Shown: positions 1-5,576 of the stretch, in pieces
Numbering within the stretch: position 1 is the first letter of the stretch
Layout of the letters: each line of letters opens with the position of its first letter
Assembly: GCA_016207985.1 (NCBI GenBank)
Contig: JACQYX010000045.1
Coordinates: forward strand, 1 to 5,576
Origin: Ignavibacteriales bacterium
GTDB lineage: Bacteria; Bacteroidota; Ignavibacteria; UBA10030; SZUA-254
Direction of reading: 5' to 3'
DNA: 5,576 bases
The notes under the pieces: generated by a model
Databases searched by the model: none
What the model was told of the DNA's origin: nothing
The model's input: only the letters and a program-made list of their open reading frames with translations
Position numbers and translations under genes: made by a program

Positions 1-2145
1 TCGATTCATGAAAGAAATAAATCCACTGATAAAATTCATTCCACCAATTATAAAGCAAACATTTATAATTCCGATTAGCGGAATTAATAACGCCGTCACC
101 AACATAGCTCCAATCGCAGAGCCAATCAAATCGATGCCATACAGTTGCGATGCGACGGATGAAATCGTTCCTTTTTGAATATGAGATGCAATAGAAAACT
201 CCATCCCGATCAACACTGCTATAATAAATGTAGGTAAGAAGAAAGCCATATGCAAAACACCGGCGATTAGCGACGAAGATTTTATAAATAATAAAATCAA
301 CGGAAGAATAAAGGCATACAAACCGATGCTAAGCTGAATACCGACATACGTGTTAATATTAGCATTCTGAATTATTTTTTCACGATAGAGAGAACCGACA
401 GCAAGTCCAGCCATAAAAATCATAATGATAATTCCGATCATTTGATAAACATAGCCGTACATTATTTGGAATGCGATGAGCATTATTACTTCTATAGAAG
501 AAGCCGCAAATCCGCCCGTGAACATCCCGATTGTGATAGGATTCAATCGGGATAGAATAACGATTAAAATAATAATGAACATTCCAGCCGCAATCCAATA
601 ATTGACCTCGAAGTAACTCAACCATAGCAGCAGTTGTCTGTAGTAGGATACTGGAGAAAAATCTTCATTCAATTTTGTGCCGCTCGAAAGATTACCGAGA
701 ATAAAATTATTTCGCTGTTCTAAAATCGTATCGTCAAGATAGTACTTGTTTACATAGAGATTATTGATCCCTCGTTGCTCGATCATCCGACCGATATGAA
801 TGTCAAGTCCACTGTCAGATGCAAGGAAATAATCTTTTATTCCTGCAACAATGACAATATTATTAAACACAGTTATTATCGTGTTGTAAATTATCGACTT
901 CACTTGCCTTGCCTCTTCACTGAGGTAATCCGCTGACGAAGAAAGACCAAAAGAAACTACGGCACCCTCATTCAATTTTGATTTAAGCTCACGAAAGAAT
1001 TCTATCGTGTAATATCTGTTGAGCTGGGCTGTGGTTGGGTCGGGTAAGTTGATGAGTACGACATCATAACTATCGGATGTGTTCTTTACAAAAAGTCGGG
1101 CATCCTGATTAATAATGTTTACTTTCCGGTCGAACAAACTCGTCGAATAAATTTTACCAACATCAATCAGCCATGGATTGATTTCAACATAATCAATCTT
1201 GTCAACATTGTACTTTAGTATCTCATCGATCGTGCCTGAGATACCACCCGATATCAACAGAATCTCCTTTGGATTCGGATGCTGGATCATTGCATAGTGA
1301 ACCGCTTCCTCATTCACCGCCGGATCATTGGTTGAAAAGAGCAGGGCATTGTTCTCGTAGAAATTCTTTTGCTCACCTTTTTGTGTAATAGTGAGATTCC
1401 CGTATGGTGTATCTTTATAATAGAGCAACTGCTGATCCGCAAATAAAAATTCCCTTGTGACCTCATCAAGTTTCCACTGGAACTCACCAATAAGCAGTAT
1501 TAAGGAAAGCACGATCAGAAATATTCGGGGAGTAATTTTACTATACCTTATTGAAAGGATGTATGCGACTATAATATTGAAAACCATCAGCAGCAGCAAA
1601 CTCTGGAATGTTTCGAAGAAGTATATCATCACAAAGCTGAATACTATTCCACCAATCATGCTGCCGAGAGATTCAAAAGAGTAAACCTTCGGAATAAGAT
1701 TCGATTTATACTTTTCTGAAATCGTTTCAGAAAACAATGTGAACGAGAATCCGGATAGTAAGCAAAACGGCAGTAATAACAGAAACGAAGTGTACAAAAT
1801 CTGAATTATTCCGACCATACTTCCGATATCGAAGATAATGTTTCTGAAAAAACGGAGGAGAAAAACCGTTGCGATAGGTATGATAGATAGAATTGTTAGT
1901 GTAATAATTATACTGTTTATTTTATCCTTTAATTTTATTGAGAATCGTCCAACAAGTGAGCCAAGACCGGTAAGTATCATCCAGTTTGCGAGAATGATTC
2001 CTATGACAAGCTCATTGCCGTAGAAAACTGAGAGAAACTCACGAAGAAGAATAATCTGAGTTATGAATGCAGTAACACCCAAAGCAACAATGGCAAGCAC
2101 TAACGCACTATTAATTTTTATTCTTGAAACTAATGGCTGATTCAT
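1..2145 (-). CDS. Polytopic membrane protein with central spermidine-synthase-like domain (3' partial)
   Basis: The frame is open from an ATG at 2145 to base 1 (715 codons, no stop), so the C-terminus lies outside the window. An in-frame TAG directly precedes the ATG and the next Met is residue 56, which fixes the start; no good Shine-Dalgarno is visible. About seven hydrophobic segments (residues 14-224) precede a soluble domain (about 228-510), and five or six more segments follow (about 516-712). The soluble domain resembles spermidine synthase/SAM-type Rossmann folds: glycine loop SGGISG (299-304), VEINP (320-324), QDAR (347-350) and NLPDP (366-370) followed by NRYYTIEFF. LNEDFSPVSYY (492-502) resembles a conserved segment of membrane-embedded spermidine-synthase-like proteins. 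Key acidic residues of true aminopropyltransferases are replaced, so I do not call it a polyamine synthase; substrate is unknown. The two membrane halves share repeated motifs. It lies 94 bp downstream of the MEMO gene. Confidence 0.87.
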   Translation of the reverse strand, partial: MNQPLVSRIKINSALVLAIVALGVTAFITQIILLREFLSVFYGNELVIGIILANWMILTGLGSLVGRFSIKLKDKINSIIITLTILSIIPIATVFLLRFFRNIIFDIGSMVGIIQILYTSFLLLLPFCLLSGFSFTLFSETISEKYKSNLIPKVYSFESLGSMIGGIVFSFVMIYFFETFQSLLLLMVFNIIVAYILSIRYSKITPRIFLIVLSLILLIGEFQWKLDEVTREFLFADQQLLYYKDTPYGNLTITQKGEQKNFYENNALLFSTNDPAVNEEAVHYAMIQHPNPKEILLISGGISGTIDEILKYNVDKIDYVEINPWLIDVGKIYSTSLFDRKVNIINQDARLFVKNTSDSYDVVLINLPDPTTAQLNRYYTIEFFRELKSKLNEGAVVSFGLSSSADYLSEEARQVKSIIYNTIITVFNNIVIVAGIKDYFLASDSGLDIHIGRMIEQRGINNLYVNKYYLDDTILEQRNNFILGNLSSGTKLNEDFSPVSYYRQLLLWLSYFEVNYWIAAGMFIIILIVILSRLNPITIGMFTGGFAASSIEVIMLIAFQIMYGYVYQMIGIIIMIFMAGLAVGSLYREKIIQNANINTYVGIQLSIGLYAFILPLILLFIKSSSLIAGVLHMAFFLPTFIIAVLIGMEFSIASHIQKGTISSVASQLYGIDLIGSAIGAMLVTALLIPLIGIINVCFIIGGMNFISGFISFMNR

Positions 2146-2182
2146 CTATAATCTAAAAACTTCTAAGATGCTGAAACTTCCC

Positions 2183-2225
2183 ATTCCAATATTCCATCCG
2201 CCTCAGGCGGACTCCTTTATTCCAT
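2183..2225. repeat. GC-rich palindrome flanked by ATTCCA hexamers
   Basis: The 94-bp gap between the MEMO gene and the membrane-protein gene contains a perfect inverted repeat, TCCGCC-TCA-GGCGGA, at 2197-2211 (6-bp arms, 3-base loop). ATTCCA hexamers occur at 2183, 2191 and 2219, and the 8-mer TATTCCAT occurs at 2190 and 2218 on either side of the stem. The GC-rich stem stands out in AT-rich DNA. Neither strand has a T-run after the stem, so it is not a standard intrinsic terminator. It could be a dispersed intergenic repeat, an mRNA-stabilising or processing hairpin, or a protein site. The sequence shows the structure; any function is inference. Nothing else is recognisable in this gap. Confidence 0.6.
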
Positions 2226-2239
2226 ACAACTCTCATTTC

Positions 2240-3592
2240 TCACTTTTCACTGAAAACCAATGCCTTATATATATAAATATCGGCGTCTTTCCATCCATCC
2301 CAGCCGATGCCGGCTTTATCCTGAGCACAGTGTCCTAAAAATTCTTCTTTCGTCCAGCCGGTTTCTTTAGCAACCTGAGGAAGAAAGGTTCCACCTCTGT
2401 TTCCCTTCTTGATGTAAATGCCATGCTTGCCTAATTCAATTTCATCGATGGAATTTATTTTTTGCATAGGCGTCAGGACAGCTCCACGTTTGTGAAGAGT
2501 CACGAACGCACCGCAATTCTTTTTGACATTTTCGGAAAGCTTGGCAGCGTCTACGTCAGGTACTTTTCGCTCTTTCACATACTGCACAACAGTGTTTCGT
2601 GCTATCGCTAGTAAATCTTTTTCATCTTTCTCACTTAAACTAAACTGTGCTTTTCCTTTTCCCTCCTTAAGAGAAACAGCAATAGCATAATATCCAACAA
2701 CTCTATTTTTATCTCCAACCTCTGCATCACCAGAATTTTTGTATTGGACAAGATTGAAAGTTATGTTTGGATTACTATCGGTCATCGATAACAATGTTAA
2801 GACCGAAGTCCAACCGCATAAACTCGTTGCTAAATTTGGTATTTCTTTCTTCTCATTCGATTGTAATGTCGTGAGCAGAGTCTCGAATGAATTGGAGATA
2901 ATCGCATCTGCGGTAACCTTGTCTATTTTTGCCGCATCGTCGTATGATGGATAGTGTGAAAAATCGGTACTGATGATGAACAGGTTTTTTGAATTGAGAT
3001 ATGGACGGAGAGCATCAGCAATTTTCTTACACGTTTTCTCTGATTGAGTGCCGATAACGATAGGAATTATCTGGAAATCTTTTTTCATCATATACTGCAA
3101 AAATGGAAGCTGAACTTCAAGACTATGCTCGCTTACATGTGCATCCGTTCTATCACTGAATACATTGCTCTGCTGAAGCAACTTCCTGGCAGGTGCCGCG
3201 TTGACTTTAACGGTTCCCAAAGGAGTTATAAAATTCCCATGGGAATAAATTGAAGCTCCTTCAAAACCGACATGGTGACTTGAGCCGATGATAAAAATGT
3301 TTTCATAGTTTTTATTCCAATCGCTCTGATTAAAAGCTGATGCAGCCACTTCACCTGAGAAAATATAACCGGCATGTGGAACGATCATCGCAACAACATT
3401 TTGCAGATTCTTTGAAGGTATTGCTTTGATGAATAATGTTTTTAAGGTCGATTTTAATTCGGTTGGATTAGAGGGATAGAATTGACCTGCAACGGCGGGC
3501 TGTCTATCGAATTGGTTCATCTGCGATTGACAGTATAAATGAGGTAATAAAATAGCCAATAACAAGATTGAATTGAATCTTAAGCTTTTCAT
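2240..3592 (-). CDS. Exported MEMO-family protein fused to a shortened AMMECR1 domain
   Basis: This complete 450-residue gene has an ATG at 3592 and a TGA stop at 2240-2242. Residues 1-24 look like a signal peptide: basic start, hydrophobic core ILLLAILLPHLY, then CQSQ. Cys21 follows HLY, a poor lipobox, so ordinary signal-peptidase cleavage near residue 23 is more likely than a lipoprotein. Residues about 30-308 form a MEMO domain (AmmeMemoRadiSam system protein B; related to LigB-type dioxygenases), beginning RQPAVAGQFYP. The expected metal-site residues are present: His73 in VPHAGYIFSG, His106/107 in GSSHH, His213 in STDFSHY, and Cys259 in SLCGW. Residues about 317-447 match AMMECR1 (protein A), with GAFVTLHK (361-368), GKHGIYI (388-394), LPQVAKETGW (404-413) and DKAGIGW. 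The middle of AMMECR1, including LRGCIG, is absent between residues 370 and 372. The radical-SAM partner named in this family is not in the window. Biochemical role is unknown; the export signal suggests periplasmic action. Confidence 0.93.
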   Translation of the reverse strand: MKSLRFNSILLLAILLPHLYCQSQMNQFDRQPAVAGQFYPSNPTELKSTLKTLFIKAIPSKNLQNVVAMIVPHAGYIFSGEVAASAFNQSDWNKNYENIFIIGSSHHVGFEGASIYSHGNFITPLGTVKVNAAPARKLLQQSNVFSDRTDAHVSEHSLEVQLPFLQYMMKKDFQIIPIVIGTQSEKTCKKIADALRPYLNSKNLFIISTDFSHYPSYDDAAKIDKVTADAIISNSFETLLTTLQSNEKKEIPNLATSLCGWTSVLTLLSMTDSNPNITFNLVQYKNSGDAEVGDKNRVVGYYAIAVSLKEGKGKAQFSLSEKDEKDLLAIARNTVVQYVKERKVPDVDAAKLSENVKKNCGAFVTLHKRGAVLTPMQKINSIDEIELGKHGIYIKKGNRGGTFLPQVAKETGWTKEEFLGHCAQDKAGIGWDGWKDADIYIYKALVFSEK

Positions 3593-3599
3593 AGCTCTA

Positions 3600-3606
3600 C
3601 CCTTTC
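3600..3606 (-). promoter_or_regulatory. Shine-Dalgarno of the MEMO-AMMECR1 gene
   Basis: Read on the minus strand, GAAAGGG lies 7 bases before the ATG at 3592. It supports that start, and hence the signal peptide, over the in-frame ATG at 3520 (Met25), which has no comparable purine tract and would yield a cytoplasmic protein. The surrounding 70-bp gap (3593-3662) is AT-rich with no clear hairpin terminator, which is compatible with read-through from the NagB/PIG-L gene. A TACTAT hexamer in the gap could be part of a weak promoter, but no well-spaced -35 box accompanies it. Confidence 0.65.
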
Positions 3607-3662
3607 GGAAATCTTACATGGGTAAAATAGTAAATTGAAAAGCACAAAACAAGAGATTGAGA

Positions 3663-5576
3663 TTACTCACCCTCTGTTACTTTTTTCAGTTCCCTGACTT
3701 TCATATAAAACTCGCTGAGACTCATTTCCTTCAAAAAAATCATTCCCCGTGCAGCTCTGAGGCGTGGATGGGAATTTTTCAGGAAGTATTCGTTGCCCAG
3801 GGAGGTTTTAATCATCGAATATTGTTCGACTTGAATTTTTTGTGCAAGCTCGGAGAATGGTCCATCATGATCATGGCTTGGAAAGGATGCAGCCCGCTGC
3901 GAGCCGAAACAATTCATAAAAGCAGTATGCAGAAGCGAAAGCGAATTCGATGAAACCGGAATTATCAAATTTGCTTCGGATGGATCGAAGCGATACCATA
4001 CATTTCTGTATCCCCAAACCTTGATGTGTGAATCTCCACTTTCTTTTTCGTACATGCTCAAGGCACTAGCAACCGCCTGAAGCGCCTTATAATGCGTATC
4101 GGGTCCGCTTCCTTCTGGATCGAATGCAACAGACACGATATCGGGTTTTAATTTCCTGATGAGATTGTAAATCGGGAGAACGTCGCGACCGATTTCCGGT
4201 TCCTGTGCGAAAATATCTCCCGTATAAAATCCGAGACGGAGAGGGAATATCGATGTAGTTTCTATACCGAAATATGCCCAGAGAAGCTCCACTTCCCATT
4301 CGCGCAGCGTCCCTTTCAGCGTTTGCACATCGGGTGGATCTTTTGCACCGGGATACTGTTTATTAAAATATTCCTGGAGCTCGTTGATACGAAGTTTTAT
4401 CGTGAGTAAATCACTTGTTCGATATACATCAAACATGTTCCTTAAAAATCGACATGCTTCGGCTCTATCTCTTTTATCACGATTGTTTTCAGCAACACCG
4501 TCAAGAAACATATAAACATCCGCCTGCCTGTTGATGGCACTCTTTGGATCGAAATATCCTTCTTCCAACATTGATGAGAACGCTCCGCTGTTCAAATCAG
4601 ACTCGACATTCCTCACGATCGACAGCACATATGTATTCGTCACCGATGTAAATCCGGAAGTAAGATTAGCAAAGTAGTGAACGTTTGTCGCATCTCTCAC
4701 AAGATGGTAGATATGCGCCAGATATGACAGCATGATATCATCGTGATGCGGCTCGGTGTGAAGGAATATAGTATGAGATACATGCTTCAATCCTTCTTGA
4801 ATCTTCGAAACAATTCTTTGATATGTCTCGGAAGCAAGTGTCGATGAAGATCGACCTGTTTTCTTCAATAGCGTTGTTGCAAATCGATCTCCTTTAAAAT
4901 CACGGTCGGTTAAGTTTAATATCGATTCTTTCTTCAAAAGAGATAGTGAGACAACTGTTCGATCAATATCCTCCTCACAGTATCTCTCGAGGTTAGAAAA
5001 GTCGTTGTATGATCGTTCGATGAGCTTGTTAGATGCACCTTTGGTAAGATAGAATCTAGCGTTCGGCACATCTTGCAGAACTGATGCGGGGTATTGCGGG
5101 CTGCGCTTTTCTTGAATCGCATGTGCAATAACATCGGCTTTGGCTTCACCGGCAGCCATAATTATTGCTGTAACGGTGGGATTATATGTTATTGTAGCCA
5201 GCCCGATTGTTATGACGAGACGGTTGCGTGAAACTTCGATTCCACCTAAATCAGTTGCGGCGGCAGCTTGTGTCTCATAATTCGTTGCCGTCAAACGAGT
5301 CACAGAATGAATGCTTGAGCCGCGAACATTGAAAGCGATATGTCCATCGGGACCGATACCCCCAAGGAAGAAACCTATACCGCCAAGCTCACGGATCTTT
5401 GTCTCATACTCCATACAAAATTCGTCGACGCGGTTGATGACATCGCGCTGCGATCGTTCTAACTCGGTAGTGGTCTTTCGAACACGAAGTGTTAGATCAA
5501 CTGTATTGTTAGGAAATATTTCTTCTAGAGTTTTTCCGTGCGGTGCACCAAGTGAGGTTGCATCAATAAGAAGAGC
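3663..5576 (-). CDS. NagB-like (glucosamine-6-phosphate deaminase family) domain fused to PIG-L/LmbE deacetylase domain (5' partial)
   Basis: The frame is open from the right edge to a TAA at 3663-3665 (637 residues visible, numbered from the edge); the ATG at 5414 is internal, because family sequence continues upstream of it. Residues 1 to about 190 are NagB-like: GGIGPDGHIAFN (72-83), a strand LVITIG (120-125), GEAK (143-146) and PASVLQ (163-168). Residues about 266-530 are PIG-L/LmbE-like: strand TIFLHTE then PHHDD (276-280), whose His277 and Asp280 should bind zinc with Asp279 as base, and GPDTHYKA (491-498) supplying the late His495. Between these lies an unusually long, mainly helical stretch. 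NagB enzymes turn glucosamine-6-phosphate into fructose-6-phosphate and ammonia, and PIG-L enzymes de-N-acetylate GlcNAc groups, so an amino-sugar role is plausible. Several NagB catalytic residues are replaced, so deaminase activity is doubtful. The same architecture occurs in Bacteroidota proteins annotated as glucosamine-6-phosphate deaminase-like. About 65-70 N-terminal residues appear to be missing. Confidence 0.9.
   Translation of the reverse strand, partial: ALLIDATSLGAPHGKTLEEIFPNNTVDLTLRVRKTTTELERSQRDVINRVDEFCMEYETKIRELGGIGFFLGGIGPDGHIAFNVRGSSIHSVTRLTATNYETQAAAATDLGGIEVSRNRLVITIGLATITYNPTVTAIIMAAGEAKADVIAHAIQEKRSPQYPASVLQDVPNARFYLTKGASNKLIERSYNDFSNLERYCEEDIDRTVVSLSLLKKESILNLTDRDFKGDRFATTLLKKTGRSSSTLASETYQRIVSKIQEGLKHVSHTIFLHTEPHHDDIMLSYLAHIYHLVRDATNVHYFANLTSGFTSVTNTYVLSIVRNVESDLNSGAFSSMLEEGYFDPKSAINRQADVYMFLDGVAENNRDKRDRAEACRFLRNMFDVYRTSDLLTIKLRINELQEYFNKQYPGAKDPPDVQTLKGTLREWEVELLWAYFGIETTSIFPLRLGFYTGDIFAQEPEIGRDVLPIYNLIRKLKPDIVSVAFDPEGSGPDTHYKALQAVASALSMYEKESGDSHIKVWGYRNVWYRFDPSEANLIIPVSSNSLSLLHTAFMNCFGSQRAASFPSHDHDGPFSELAQKIQVEQYSMIKTSLGNEYFLKNSHPRLRAARGMIFLKEMSLSEFYMKVRELKKVTEGE

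Noticed and set aside
380..625. 81-codon minus-strand frame
   Set aside because: It is an out-of-frame shadow inside the membrane-protein gene, whose own frame is open for 715 codons with clear membrane segments and family motifs.
1457..2023. Two plus-strand open frames of 75 and 61 codons
   Set aside because: Both are antisense to the N-terminal membrane region, and their composition reflects the complement of hydrophobic codons.
2197..2211. Intrinsic terminator at the GC palindrome
   Set aside because: The stem is only 6 bp and neither strand has a following T-run, so it was recorded as a repeat.
2265..2280. AT-rich TATATATATAAATAT tract as promoter or microsatellite
   Set aside because: It lies inside the MEMO-AMMECR1 reading frame and encodes the conserved terminal DIYIYKA strand of AMMECR1.
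2739..3253. Two plus-strand open frames of about 70 codons
   Set aside because: Both are antisense to the MEMO domain, whose metal-site motifs confirm the minus-strand frame.
3518..3520. Alternative cytoplasmic start (Met25) for the MEMO gene
   Set aside because: It has no Shine-Dalgarno, whereas the upstream ATG has GAAAGGG at good spacing and a convincing signal peptide.
3620..3655. Promoter in the 70-bp gap upstream of the MEMO gene
   Set aside because: TACTAT is a partial -10 match with no well-spaced -35, and no Bacteroidota-type TAnnTTTG box is present.
3657..3953. 98-codon open frame on the plus strand
   Set aside because: It lies wholly antisense to the well-supported PIG-L domain, has no recognisable motif and no Shine-Dalgarno or promoter context.
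4087..5149. Two minus-strand frames of about 70 codons (4087-4299 and 4934-5149)
   Set aside because: They are out-of-frame overlaps with the NagB/PIG-L gene, which carries the conserved motifs.

Overview
The window holds three protein genes, all on the minus strand. In transcription order (right to left) they are: a NagB-like sugar-phosphate isomerase/deaminase domain fused to a PIG-L/LmbE-type deacetylase domain (5' end cut by the right edge); an exported MEMO-family protein fused to a shortened AMMECR1 domain (complete); and a polytopic membrane protein with a central spermidine-synthase-like domain (3' end cut by the left edge). The gaps between them are 70 and 94 bp, so almost every base is coding. 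I saw no rRNA, tRNA, CRISPR array, transposase or phage gene.

The DNA is AT-rich. The NagB/PIG-L fusion is best known from Bacteroidota, and fused MEMO-AMMECR1 and membrane-embedded spermidine-synthase-like proteins are common in environmental Bacteroidota, Ignavibacteria and deltaproteobacterial lineages. An Ignavibacteria/Chlorobi/Bacteroidota-type bacterium is my best guess. That is inference from gene content only.

Layout. 5576-3663 (minus): NagB/PIG-L fusion, 637 residues visible, with an estimated 65-70 N-terminal residues missing. 3662-3593: spacer with a Shine-Dalgarno sequence for the next gene. 3592-2240 (minus): 450-residue MEMO-AMMECR1 with a signal peptide. 2239-2146: spacer with a perfect GC-rich palindrome among ATTCCA hexamers. 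2145-1 (minus): membrane protein, 715 residues visible, frame open through base 1.

The three genes could be one transcript, but no shared pathway is evident. The most interesting points are departures from family norms inside each gene. The AMMECR1 domain lacks its conserved central block, apparently by an in-frame deletion. The NagB domain keeps the DGHIAFN motif but lacks other catalytic residues. The spermidine-synthase-like domain lacks the usual catalytic aspartate and glycine-loop aspartate. I found no clearly new multi-gene system.
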